From NCBI GenBank assembly GCA_029785685.1, contig JAFLZE010000015.1, positions 1 through 24,496 on the forward strand: a stretch of 24,496 bases of DNA, read 5' to 3'. The position numbers were made by a program, and so were the translations under genes. Positions 1 through 7,210 of this stretch are shown here, one piece after another (positions within the stretch are counted from its first letter, which is position 1; the number at the start of each line of letters is the position of its first letter). This DNA comes from Nitrososphaerota archaeon. Its GTDB lineage: Archaea > Thermoproteota > Nitrososphaeria > Nitrososphaerales > UBA183. The notes under the pieces are model-generated. The model saw nothing but the letters and a program-made list of their open reading frames with translations, searched no databases and was not told where the DNA came from.

Positions 1-123
1 GACCCAAACATGCTTGAACGGCTCCTTCCCTGTCAACTGATAGCACTTCAGCATGGTGTAGTAGAGCCAGGTCCTCACTATGTCCTTCCCCTGCACCCTG
101 ATGGTGGTCGGGTAGGTCAGGGG
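1..123 (-). other. valS: Inverted fragment of valS (class I synthetase core)
   Basis: Read on the minus strand, these bases give 41 uninterrupted codons that match the valyl-tRNA synthetase core just before the KMSKS loop. Recognisable parts are YPTTIRVQGKDIVRTWLYYT and, further on, LTGKEPFKHVWV. The family pattern at this place is R-x-Q-G-H/K-D-I-I/V-R-T-W. The plus strand immediately downstream encodes the ValS segment that should follow about 40-45 residues later. The same gene is therefore present in two opposite orientations meeting near base 121, and the KMSKS part is missing between them. I read this as a fold-back or chimeric join at a contig end, though a real local inversion cannot be excluded. 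Confidence 0.8.
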
Positions 124-747
124 TACGACTTCCGCTTCAGCGAGGAGAGAATCGTGGGGGCGGGCAAGTTCCTGACGAAGCTCTGGAACACCTGTCGATT
201 CATCAGTTCTTTCCCCATCCCCGAGAAAGCGGACCTCACTTGGACGGACAAGTGGATGCTGAATGAGTTGGGGAAGTTGACCGAGGAGTGCGTGGGCGCA
301 TACGAGCGCTTCGATGTGTTCGCTGTGTCCACGAAGGTGAGGGAATTCCTCTGGAATGTGTTCGCCTCCAACTACCTCGAAATGGCCAAGGGGAGAGCCT
401 ATGGAGACAGCGCCTCGAAGGCCGAGCAGGAAGCCGCGTGGTACACCCTGCACAGGGTGGTAAAGACCCTGCTGCTGCTCCTTGCCCCCATCACCCCCTA
501 CCTGACAGACTACGTCTGGAGGAAGTTGTATGGGACGGAGAGCATACACCTGCAGCCGTTTCCCAAGGCCGAGTGGTTCGAAGTGAGCGAGAAGGTGAGT
601 CAGAGCATAATAGGGTTCAACGCCCAAGTCTGGAAGACCAAGAGGGACAGGGGGTTGGCTCTCAAGGATCCGATTACGGCGCGGATTCCCACCAACCTCA
701 AGCACTTCGAGAAAGACCTAGTGAGGATGCACCATCTCACGAAATAG
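121..747 (+). CDS. valS: Valyl-tRNA synthetase, C-terminal part (5' truncated)
   Basis: This is the 3' part of a class Ia valyl-tRNA synthetase, the cytoplasmic enzyme that charges tRNA-Val. Coding similarity begins at GYDFRFSEER and runs through the connective segment KFLTKLWNTCRF into the helical anticodon-binding domain. The segment APITPYLTDYVWRKL is the typical 'P.tPhltE.lW..L' signature of class Ia anticodon domains. The end TAG is at 745-747. An open frame extends upstream to an ATG at base 10, but those codons are the antisense of an inverted valS fragment and are not real protein. The catalytic HIGH and KMSKS motifs are absent from the window. A weak dyad (756-774, 6-bp stem) follows the stop and could aid termination. 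Confidence 0.88.
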   Translation, partial: GYDFRFSEERIVGAGKFLTKLWNTCRFISSFPIPEKADLTWTDKWMLNELGKLTEECVGAYERFDVFAVSTKVREFLWNVFASNYLEMAKGRAYGDSASKAEQEAAWYTLHRVVKTLLLLLAPITPYLTDYVWRKLYGTESIHLQPFPKAEWFEVSEKVSQSIIGFNAQVWKTKRDRGLALKDPITARIPTNLKHFEKDLVRMHHLTK

Positions 748-784
748 TTAGGGAAACGTCGAAGTCTACGACGTCGTTTGGCTT

Positions 785-793
785 ATTTTAAAT
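785..793 (+). promoter_or_regulatory. TATA box of small zinc-knuckle ORF
   Basis: The AT-rich stretch TTTTAAATA stands out in GC-rich surroundings. Its centre is about 28 nt before the ATG at 818, the spacing that gives a leaderless transcript in archaea. Confidence 0.55.
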
Positions 794-817
794 ATCGGGT
801 GGCCGCCTTTGCGAAAG

Positions 818-940
818 ATGCAAAGCGTAGTGCCGATGAGCCGCTGCATCTGGTGTGATCAGAAAATCGACACTTCCGACTGGATGCAAGCAGCCTACAA
901 TACGTGCCAACGATGCCTCTGCCCACTTCCTACGGAATAG
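818..940 (+). CDS. Small CxxC-CxxC zinc-knuckle protein, 40 aa
   Basis: A 40-codon ORF starts at ATG 818 and ends at TAG 938-940. It contains CIWC (residues 10-13) and CQRC (residues 33-36), about 19 residues apart, which is the usual arrangement for a four-cysteine zinc ribbon or knuckle. A TATA-like TTTTAAATA about 28 nt upstream fits a leaderless start exactly at this ATG, which is the main reason to believe it. An in-frame ATG at 836 is an alternative start. The function is unknown; such mini-proteins are often nucleic-acid binding, but nothing here shows that. It lies between valS and a convergent aldo/keto reductase gene, with 8 bases between the two stop codons. Confidence 0.5.
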   Translation: MQSVVPMSRCIWCDQKIDTSDWMQAAYNTCQRCLCPLPTE

Positions 941-948
941 CGCCTAGG

Positions 949-1752
949 CTAAACCCGCGATACCTCGTCGTACTCTGGCTCTTCGAATCGGACCGACACC
1001 GAAGAGGCGTTTTCCTCCAAGTGGGAGATGCTAGCGGCCTTGGGGATGGCAAACACGTGTTCGGCCCTGGTGACCCAGTTGAGCATTACTTGGGCAGGGG
1101 ACATCTTGTACTTCTGGAGGATTGCCTTTGGAATCGAACTGACTATGTCACCCCTGACGAGAGGGCTGTAGGCGATGAGCGAAATCCTCTCCTTGGCGCA
1201 ATGGGGCAGTACGTCTGCTTCGACCCGTCTATTGCTGAGTGAATATTCGACTTGGTTTGAGACGAGTTCGTTCTTCGACAGCGCCTCGCTGGCCTCCTTC
1301 ATCTGGGCTATGCTGAAGTTGCTGACCCCGATGAATCTGACGGCACCCTCCTCGACCAGACTTTCCATGGCCGCCATCGTCTCCTTGATCGGTATCTTCG
1401 GGTTGGGCCAGTGCACCTGGTAGAGGTCGAGGTACGAAGTCCTCAACCGTGCCAGGCTCCCCCTGCACGCCTTGACCACGTCGTCGTGGTGGAGGTTCTC
1501 TGGGGAGACCTTCGATGCTATGAAGACGTCCTTGCGGATGCTCTCGGCCGCGTCGGCGACCACCTCCTCCGATTTCCCATGGGCGTACATCTCCGCGGTG
1601 TCGATGAGGTTGATGCCGAGCTCTACGCCTCTCCTCAAGGCCTTCACCTGGCCTTCGCGCTCTTCCGCGCTCCGGTATGAACCGATTTTCCAGGTGCCCA
1701 TGCCGATGGTGGAAACCTTCTCATGAGTCCGTCCGAGGCGGCGGTATTCCAT
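949..1752 (-). CDS. Aldo/keto reductase
   Basis: An NAD(P)H-dependent soluble oxidoreductase of the aldo/keto reductase superfamily, 267 aa, slightly short for the usual 270-320. The (beta/alpha)8 signatures are present in order: GMGTWKIG near residue 18, the catalytic Asp and Tyr in DTAEMYAHGKSEE (about 51-56), the catalytic Lys in IASKVSPE (about 80) and the His in YQVHWPNP (about 113). IGVSNFS and the C-terminal IPKAAS cofactor-binding region follow. The substrate cannot be deduced; this AKR group reduces aldehydes and ketones. The start ATG (1750-1752) lies 27 nt after a TATA-like TTAAAC on the minus strand, so the mRNA is probably leaderless and monocistronic. Confidence 0.93.
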   Translation of the reverse strand: MEYRRLGRTHEKVSTIGMGTWKIGSYRSAEEREGQVKALRRGVELGINLIDTAEMYAHGKSEEVVADAAESIRKDVFIASKVSPENLHHDDVVKACRGSLARLRTSYLDLYQVHWPNPKIPIKETMAAMESLVEEGAVRFIGVSNFSIAQMKEASEALSKNELVSNQVEYSLSNRRVEADVLPHCAKERISLIAYSPLVRGDIVSSIPKAILQKYKMSPAQVMLNWVTRAEHVFAIPKAASISHLEENASSVSVRFEEPEYDEVSRV

Positions 1753-1775
1753 ATGGTGGTGTCTTCCGAAGGAGG

Positions 1776-1782
1776 TTTAAGG
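1776..1782 (-). promoter_or_regulatory. TATA-like element of aldo/keto reductase gene
   Basis: On the minus strand CCTTAAA is centred about 27 nt before the ATG at 1752, the right spacing for a leaderless archaeal transcript. Confidence 0.45.
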
Positions 1783-1833
1783 CGTATCACAGTCAGAAAG
1801 GTGATAAAGCGTATCAGAAACGACCTCGGTTGG

Positions 1834-1936
1834 GCCAGCGTAGCTCAGCCTGGTTAGAGTGTGACCGACTATAGCACCTGCCTTGTAACCCGCGAAAGAG
1901 AGCAGGGGGTCGCGAGATCGAATCTCGCCGCTGGCT
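1834..1936 (+). tRNA. tRNA-Thr(TGT) with two introns
   Basis: The acceptor stem GCCAGCG/CGCTGGC pairs fully and is followed by discriminator T, as usual for archaeal tRNA-Thr; CCA is not encoded. The D-arm is GCTC...GAGT. The anticodon stem CCTGC/GCAGG closes a loop CTTGTAA with anticodon TGT (1884-1886). Two insertions must be removed to fold it. One of about 15 nt (about 1862-1876) sits between D-stem and anticodon stem, and one of about 13 nt (about 1888-1900) is at the canonical 37/38 site. Removing 28 nt from 103 leaves 75. The T-arm is GCGAG ATCGAAT CTCGC, with A at position 54. A TATA-like GATAAAG lies about 29 nt upstream. Confidence 0.88.
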
Positions 1937-2047
1937 CATTTCTGGAAAGCATCCCGCTTTCGCTTCGGAGTCTTCGGTGATGTAGTGATAATCCGAGGGA
2001 CCCGGGCACCCACATGTGCGGCACGCCTCTCGCTGTCCCGTTTTCGG

Positions 2048-2440
2048 TCAGCCGTTACTTCTGCGCAGCACTTCGAATACATCCCTTACAATGGCCGAAA
2101 GGTATGGTCCATACTCTTCGTCAGCGAACTCTGTCACGTCGACCTTCCCTGTCTTCGACGCTATCCAATAGCCCAGCAGGTGGTAGCAGATGTCCTCCCT
2201 CCCGCCCACTACCCGGAAGAAGAAGTTGCTGCACGAGCAGTAGGGCCTGTCGGGTTCGATGAACTCGTCGCCCATCCTCCCGACTACCGTTAGCACCTTC
2301 CTCCCGCTCGGGGAGAAGCGGGCTTCCTTGACGCTCCCCGACACCGCGGCGTCCAACGCCCTCTCCAGCTTCGCGCCGTACTTCTCGAACTCAGGGAACT
2401 TTGATCTTAGAAGGTTCCTCTCTTCTGGCACCGTGGTCAC
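2048..2440 (-). CDS. SWIM zinc-finger protein encoded with Dpo4
   Basis: A 130-residue protein with a SWIM zinc finger, CxCx(n)CxH. YCSC lies near residues 68-71 and CYH follows 14 residues later. SWIM fingers bind nucleic acid or partner proteins, and the eukaryotic Shu2/SWS1 group acts with Rad51 paralogues in recombination; small archaeal SWIM proteins are known. The remainder is short and helical with no other domain I recognise. Its ATG (2438-2440) overlaps the TGA of the upstream polymerase gene by four bases (ATGA), a clear sign of translational coupling. A role in DNA repair or lesion bypass beside Dpo4 is therefore inferred from context. In the CxHxxA extension known from Shu2 proteins, glycine replaces alanine (CYHLLG). 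Confidence 0.8.
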   Translation of the reverse strand: MTTVPEERNLLRSKFPEFEKYGAKLERALDAAVSGSVKEARFSPSGRKVLTVVGRMGDEFIEPDRPYCSCSNFFFRVVGGREDICYHLLGYWIASKTGKVDVTEFADEEYGPYLSAIVRDVFEVLRRSNG

Positions 2441-3537
2441 CTGGCGGGGCGGAGGAACTGGGTGAGCGAGCTCTGACTGTCGACCGCGGAAAGACCTGAT
2501 ACGCGTACCCCCACCCTCCGAAAGTCCCTCGCCACCGACCTGCTTAGGTCCTCGAACAACGAAAGTGTGACGTCCCGGAGCACCGCAACGTCGTCGACCG
2601 GGGCTTCAAAGCTCCTGCTTTTCGTCTTGATCGAGAGGTCCGCCAGTATTCCTATCGCTGTCACAGTCCTGAACGCCTTGCCTGAGTCGATAAGCTTCTG
2701 GTGGACCCGTTCTATCCCTTTGGAGAGTTGGTCGAAGGCCTCCAGGGGTTCCCTGGTGTCGCGTCGGAGCGTGATGATGCGGCTGAACTGGGTTGGTTCG
2801 AGCCCGGCCACCACGGGGTCCGCGTCCGTCCCAGTGGCTGCGGCGACGAGATAGGCGCCAAACTTCCTCCCGAATGCCCTTTCGAGGTCAGCGGGCTGAG
2901 CGCCGGCGAGCTCCCCGGCGGTCCTGATTCCCATGCTGCTGAGGGTTGCAGAGGTCTTGGGGCCGATGCCATAGAGTTTGGTTACGGGGATGGAGGCGAG
3001 GAACGCCTCGGTCTCTTCTGGGACGATCACCTTCAGCCCGTCGGGCTTGGCCATGTCTGACCCCAGTTTGGCGATGATCTTGCTCCTTCCTAGCCCGACA
3101 GAGCTCGTGAGCCGCTCGCGTTCGAAGATGGCGCGTTTAATCGACTCCGCCGCCTCCACTGCCTTCGAGTAGTCTCCGCCGGTCGAAGCCGTTATGTCGA
3201 AGAAGGCCTCGTCTATGCCGGTCGGCTCCAGGACGTCAACGCGGTCCTCCAATTCTTCCATTATCCTGCCTGAGACAGCTTCGTACTTCTCGTGTTCCAT
3301 CTTGATCACGGCCGCGTCCTTGCCGCCGAGCTTCTTCTTGGCCAGGGCGATGGGCATCCCCGAGTGAACTCCCAGTTCCCTCGCCTTGTAGTTGGCGGTG
3401 CTGACGACCCCGCTGTCGTCAGTCCGACCGGAGAAGACGCATACGATTACGGGCCTAGACTTTAACGAAGGTTCCTCCACTTCCTCGACTTGGGCGTAGA
3501 AGTAGTCGAGGTCGATGTGTCCGACGACCCGTGCCAA
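2437..3537 (-). CDS. dpo4: Y-family DNA polymerase IV (Dpo4)
   Basis: A translesion DNA polymerase of the Y family. The palm motif HIDLDYFYAQVEE carries a catalytic Asp and GIDEAFFD the other acidic residues. SVGLGRSKIIAKLGSD is the fingers/palm helix, the helix-hairpin-helix thumb follows at LYGIGPKTSATL, and a little-finger domain comes after. The last residues, QSSLTQFL, fit a PCNA-interacting box (QxxLxxFF type), as at the end of Sulfolobus Dpo4. I place the start at TTG 3535-3537, six residues before IDLDYF as in the family and 28 nt after a TATA-like TTAAA (3562-3569). The frame remains open to a TTG at 3594. It forms an operon with the SWIM gene through an ATGA overlap. Confidence 0.93.
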   Translation of the reverse strand: MARVVGHIDLDYFYAQVEEVEEPSLKSRPVIVCVFSGRTDDSGVVSTANYKARELGVHSGMPIALAKKKLGGKDAAVIKMEHEKYEAVSGRIMEELEDRVDVLEPTGIDEAFFDITASTGGDYSKAVEAAESIKRAIFERERLTSSVGLGRSKIIAKLGSDMAKPDGLKVIVPEETEAFLASIPVTKLYGIGPKTSATLSSMGIRTAGELAGAQPADLERAFGRKFGAYLVAAATGTDADPVVAGLEPTQFSRIITLRRDTREPLEAFDQLSKGIERVHQKLIDSGKAFRTVTAIGILADLSIKTKSRSFEAPVDDVAVLRDVTLSLFEDLSRSVARDFRRVGVRVSGLSAVDSQSSLTQFLRPAR

Positions 3538-3561
3538 GGACCCAGGCGAAGGAGGGTTTTG

Positions 3562-3569
3562 CTTTAAGC
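3562..3569 (-). promoter_or_regulatory. TATA box of dpo4-SWIM operon
   Basis: The minus strand reads GCTTAAAG, centred 28 nt before the TTG at 3537. It lies in the short gap after the upstream methyltransferase gene, so dpo4 can be transcribed independently of it. Confidence 0.5.
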
Positions 3570-3590
3570 TGTATGCACTAGTGGCTCGGT

Positions 3591-4358
3591 TCAAGGCTTC
3601 GAGGCGATGAGAACCATCCTTGACTTCGTCCAGCCCCTCACTGCCTCCCCTTCGAAGACTGCGTTGAGAAGTTCCCTGACTTCAGAACTGGTGTCCGCCC
3701 AAGCGCGCCTGATTGACCCCTCTTCCGGTCCACCGAGCCCCACAGGGTAGAGCCATTTCTCGAAGGAGATCTGCTCGTCGAGCACTTGGAAAGAGAGTAT
3801 CTCAAGGCCGGCCTCGGACACCATCGACCTCCATCGGCTGGGAGTGAACGCCTCCACGTGACTGCTGTCGCGGAGCTTCTCAATCCTGTTCGAAAAGACC
3901 TCGGTCCCTTCAGGAGGCGACATGTCCACCACCCCCAGGCGCCCCCCCGGCTTCAGCACTCTCTTGGCCTCCTGGATGAAGCGTGGGACGTCGGCGAAGT
4001 GGTGGGTGGCCCTCCTCGTCGTCGTGATGTCGAAGGACCCGTCAGCAGCCTTGATGTCCAGTGCGTCCCCCACTTCAAATGTGACGTTGGTCAGGCCTTC
4101 AGATGCGGCGAGCCGCTTCGCCTCCTCGAGCATCTCGCGGGTCACGTCTATGCCTGTAACCTGCCTGACGAGTGGGGCCAGGGCAACCGCTGTGAACCCC
4201 GTCCCTGTGGCTACGTCGAGGGCCACATCGGTGGGCTTCGGGCCAAGGGCACCGACCAGGGTGGCGAGGTCCGTTCCGTGGGCGTGACTCTGGCTCTTCG
4301 AATATCCTTGCGCGTGTGACCCGAAGAAGCCCTCCACCGAGCCCTTTTCCTGTGTCAT
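3591..4358 (-). CDS. Class I SAM-dependent methyltransferase (UbiE-like)
   Basis: A soluble Rossmann-fold methyltransferase using S-adenosylmethionine. Motif I is ALDVATGTGFTAVAL (about residues 46-60), motif II VTGIDVTREML, and the later segments THHFADVPRFIQEAKRVLKP and GRLGVVDMSPPEG are typical of the UbiE/COQ5-YcgJ branch. The substrate is unknown. I choose the ATG at 4356-4358 (MTQEKGS), giving 255 aa, because a TTAAAAAA box on the minus strand lies 29 nt upstream. The frame stays open to 4424, but those codons run through the promoter and have no family look. It is divergent from the FAD oxidoreductase gene, with 56 bp between the two start codons. Confidence 0.9.
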   Translation of the reverse strand: MTQEKGSVEGFFGSHAQGYSKSQSHAHGTDLATLVGALGPKPTDVALDVATGTGFTAVALAPLVRQVTGIDVTREMLEEAKRLAASEGLTNVTFEVGDALDIKAADGSFDITTTRRATHHFADVPRFIQEAKRVLKPGGRLGVVDMSPPEGTEVFSNRIEKLRDSSHVEAFTPSRWRSMVSEAGLEILSFQVLDEQISFEKWLYPVGLGGPEEGSIRRAWADTSSEVRELLNAVFEGEAVRGWTKSRMVLIASKP

Positions 4359-4382
4359 CTCATCCTTCGCAACTTGATGGGG

Positions 4383-4390
4383 TTTTTTAA
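4383..4390. promoter_or_regulatory. Shared AT box between divergent genes
   Basis: TTTTTTAA (TTAAAAAA on the other strand) is the only AT-rich block between the two divergent genes. Its centre is about 28-29 nt from both the ATG at 4358 and the TTG at 4415, so one box could serve leaderless transcription in both directions. Confidence 0.5.
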
Positions 4391-4414
4391 CGAAGCGGCG
4401 GCGAATGAGGCCGG

Positions 4415-5728
4415 TTGCCCGCAAGATATGACGTCGTGGTGGTCGGCGCCGGAATCATGGGGGTCGCTTCGGCGTACCACCTGCAGAATGAGAACCCAGG
4501 CAAGAAGATCTTGGTGGTCGACCGCTATGGGGGAGCGGGCCAGGGGAATACGGGGAGAAGCAATGCCATGTTCAGGAACACCTTCTCTTCGTCCGACAAT
4601 CAAGTCCTCGCGGACAGCTCCATCGACTTCTACCTCCATGTGCAAAAAGAGCTGAAGGTGGACGTCGGCCTCCAGGAGATAGGGTACCTCTGGCTGATGA
4701 ACGAAACCCAGCTCTCCAAGAGCAAGCCATTCCTCAGGCGGATGGAGGGCAATGGAATCGCGACTACTCTGTATGGGAAAGAAGACCTGAAGCGTCTCGT
4801 TCCAGGCATGGCGGCGGGCTTCGCAGACGACGAAACCAAGGTGATGGGCCTTCCTCCGGTCGACGGCGGAGTCTTCGGCCCGAAGTGCGGGAGGCTCGAC
4901 CCCGACCGGCTCGTTAGGTTCTATGCCGGCGAGTTTGCTAGGGCTGGAGGAGAGTTCGCCTTCGGCTCGGAGGTGAAGAGGCTGATGGTAGGCCCGTCGG
5001 AGCCCCTGGGGATTGAAGGCGAGCCGCTCGTGTGGCAGGAGACCAGGGTCGAGGGGGTCTCCCTCGCCGGCTCCTCTCAGACGGACGTGCTCGCTGACAT
5101 GGTGGTCCTTGCAGGCGGGGCGTGGTTGAACGAACTACTGGAGCCCATCGGGGTGGATGGGCACGTGAAGGCAAAGAAGAGGCAGCTCTTCAGCGTCCGT
5201 GCCGAAGGGTCGAAGCTCGAGAGACTACTCCACACCCCCGGGTTCAATCAGCTCGGGTTGCTCCCGCTCGTGATACTGCCGAAGGCGGGGGTGCACTTCA
5301 AGCCTGTGAGCGAAGAAGAGTGTTTCTGGGTGGCCTGCGAGGACGAGATGAACCGCCCCTACATCGACCTCCCTGAGCACGACCTGGACAGATATAGGGC
5401 GGAGCGCCTGTACTATGAAAGGGGGATTTACCCGGTGCTGACGTCGTACTTCCCTGCCTTCAGGGGGTCCAAGCTGAAGGCCATGTGGGCCGGGCTCTAC
5501 GCCTACAACACCCTCGACAACCTGCCGTTCGCCTTCAGGACGGGGAACCTCATCGTGGTTGGAGGAGACAGCGGGAGCGGCATCATGAAGGGAGACGCCC
5601 TTGGAAGGGCTGTGGGCGCGCTCTACAGCGAAGAGGACGAGGCGGTGCTCTATGGAGGCAGAGCCTACCGGACCTCCAAGCTGGGGTTCGAGAGGAGAGA
5701 TGTAGAAAGAGAGGAGTGGGTGATCTGA
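4415..5728 (+). CDS. FAD-dependent oxidoreductase (DAO family)
   Basis: A 437-residue flavoprotein of the D-amino-acid oxidase/sarcosine oxidase superfamily. The N-terminal dinucleotide-binding motif is VVVVGAGIMGVASAYHL (about residues 7-23), followed by the acidic end of beta-2 (LVVDR) and the substrate-loop region NTGRSNAMFR. ADMVVLAGGAWLNELL is the mid-protein FAD signature, and the C-terminal LIVVGGDSGSGIMKGDALG closes the FAD site. It probably oxidises a secondary amine or hydroxy acid; the sequence does not reveal which. Start TTG 4415 is used because the motif begins seven residues later and the shared AT box is 28 nt upstream. No signal peptide is visible. Confidence 0.92.
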   Translation: MPARYDVVVVGAGIMGVASAYHLQNENPGKKILVVDRYGGAGQGNTGRSNAMFRNTFSSSDNQVLADSSIDFYLHVQKELKVDVGLQEIGYLWLMNETQLSKSKPFLRRMEGNGIATTLYGKEDLKRLVPGMAAGFADDETKVMGLPPVDGGVFGPKCGRLDPDRLVRFYAGEFARAGGEFAFGSEVKRLMVGPSEPLGIEGEPLVWQETRVEGVSLAGSSQTDVLADMVVLAGGAWLNELLEPIGVDGHVKAKKRQLFSVRAEGSKLERLLHTPGFNQLGLLPLVILPKAGVHFKPVSEEECFWVACEDEMNRPYIDLPEHDLDRYRAERLYYERGIYPVLTSYFPAFRGSKLKAMWAGLYAYNTLDNLPFAFRTGNLIVVGGDSGSGIMKGDALGRAVGALYSEEDEAVLYGGRAYRTSKLGFERRDVEREEWVI

Positions 5729-6036
5729 ACGAGCAGCGGCGTGGCGGAGCTCACCGCGGGCCAGGCGTGCTCAAAGGATGAATCGATGCCGCAGGAAGAG
5801 TTCGCGTGTGACGCCCTGCACAGGATGCCGCTGTGGGCGTCTCCTTCCTGGTGGTGACGGGCTCGGCTGGGGAGGTTGGGGCTACCTTTCCCGCGGCGAC
5901 CTTGTGAACGCCCTCAAGTCGAAGTTCGAAGACGAGACGGTCATAGAAAGGCCCGGATTCTCAACGGTCCCTTGAGGACTGGCTTCTGGAGGGGTCAATC
6001 CTGCTTTGGTCCACCTGCTGCCGCTGGCGGGAGTGC
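5729..6036. other. 308 bp without a convincing gene
   Basis: This gap separates the FAD oxidoreductase from the convergent sat gene. A frame of 65 codons (5778-5975) and short pieces in the other frames look half-protein-like, for example LVNALKSKFEDETVIE near 5907-5955. This might be a frameshifted remnant, but I recognise no family. I see no tRNA, clear terminator or repeat. Confidence 0.4.
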
Positions 6037-7197
6037 CTAGGTGAGCACAGAGTCGCCCTGCTTGAGCACTGCTATCACTTCGGGCCTGAGGATTTCTGTC
6101 GGGAGCTCCTTACCTTCCTGCAGGAGCTGCCTCATGTGGGTCTGGCTGACGGCGAGGTGGGCCTCTTCCCCGTGCGGGCAGGTCTTCGCTGTAGCCATGG
6201 CCTTGCATGCCTTGCAGTAGAAGGTCTCCATGTACCTGAGCGGTATGATGCCGACGTCGAACTGGTCGAATATCTTGTGACATGCGTAAGGTTCGTAGAA
6301 CTTCCCGACCCCCGCCTGGTCTCTCCCGATTATGTAGTGGGTGGCACCGAAGTTCTTGCGGACGATGGCCAAGAAGAGCGCTGCCTTCGGTCCGCCGTAG
6401 CGCATCGTTATCGAGAGCGAGGAGAGCACGGCCCTGTCCTTCGGGTAGTACCCGTCCACGACCTGCCTGTAGGCCTCCATGATTACCTTCGGCTTGTAGT
6501 CCCCCTTCTTCAGCCTGCCAATGACCGGCTGTACGAGCAGACCGTCGACGTCGGAGCGCTCAAGAGAAACCTTCTGTATGTACTCGTGCGCGGTGTGCGG
6601 AGGGTTCCTGCACTGGTACGCCACGACGTTCCGCCACCCCTTGCTCTTGAACAGCTCCCTCGTCTCTTTGGGGGTCATCTCGTGGGCGACCGTGGGCAGC
6701 TCCAGTCTCCTTAGAAGGGCAACCCTGCCTGCCAGGGCCGTGTCGCCATAGCTGTTGAAGACGTCGGCGACGTTCGGATGGCTTTGGTCCGTGGTCCCGT
6801 ATGCGCCCTGAGCGAACTCCTCCCTTGGGAGAGGGTAGATTTCAGAGACGTCGAGGGTCGCGAAGATAGCGTCGTTCCAGTCGAGCAGGGCCACCCGCTC
6901 GCCTTCGCGGATCTCCTTCGCCTCTTCCCCCTTCACAGCCATGACTATGGGGATGGTCCAGGGGAGGCCGTTGCGGAGCCTCCCCTCCGAGGTCACTTTG
7001 TGGAACGTCGCCGAGTCCATGAAACCTTCCAGTGGAGAGTACGCTCCGACTGAGATCTTCTCTGTGTCATAGATGAAGTCGATGAACGGTCGTATCTTTG
7101 TGAGTTCGGTGGCTTCGACGAGCTTCTGCTGCGCCTCTGTTGGCGCGACCTCCAGGTCGACTAGTCTGCCTCCATAGGGCTCTCCAGGCGAAGACAT
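6037..7197 (-). CDS. sat: ATP sulfurylase
   Basis: Sulfate adenylyltransferase, 386 aa, interconverting ATP plus sulfate with APS plus pyrophosphate in the cytoplasm. Family landmarks are SPLEGFMD, QCRNPPHTAHEYIQ (the Q-x-R-N-P-x-H-x-x-H active-site motif, about 195-205), MRYGGPKAAL and YIIGRDQAGVG. A zinc site CKACKAMATAKTCPHG sits near 330-345, as in thermophilic and dissimilatory enzymes. Two positions depart from the usual sequence: GRDHAG is GRDQAG, and the SGTxxR loop near the C-terminus is SQTHMR. It is the last gene of the apr-sat operon and starts 13 bases after the aprA stop. In an operon with APS reductase it can activate sulfate for reduction or make ATP from APS during sulfite oxidation. 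Confidence 0.95.
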   Translation of the reverse strand: MSSPGEPYGGRLVDLEVAPTEAQQKLVEATELTKIRPFIDFIYDTEKISVGAYSPLEGFMDSATFHKVTSEGRLRNGLPWTIPIVMAVKGEEAKEIREGERVALLDWNDAIFATLDVSEIYPLPREEFAQGAYGTTDQSHPNVADVFNSYGDTALAGRVALLRRLELPTVAHEMTPKETRELFKSKGWRNVVAYQCRNPPHTAHEYIQKVSLERSDVDGLLVQPVIGRLKKGDYKPKVIMEAYRQVVDGYYPKDRAVLSSLSITMRYGGPKAALFLAIVRKNFGATHYIIGRDQAGVGKFYEPYACHKIFDQFDVGIIPLRYMETFYCKACKAMATAKTCPHGEEAHLAVSQTHMRQLLQEGKELPTEILRPEVIAVLKQGDSVLT

Positions 7198-7210
7198 GCA
7201 GGTCAGGGCC

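Noticed and set aside
10..120. Open frame upstream of the valS segment, starting with ATG 10
   Set aside because: These codons are the antisense of a ValS-coding stretch on the other strand, so they are not the protein's true N-terminus.
5778..5975. 65-codon frame after the FAD oxidoreductase gene
   Set aside because: The first half is Arg/Gly-rich shadow-like sequence and only a short piece looks like protein; no family recognised, so it is left as unexplained spacer.
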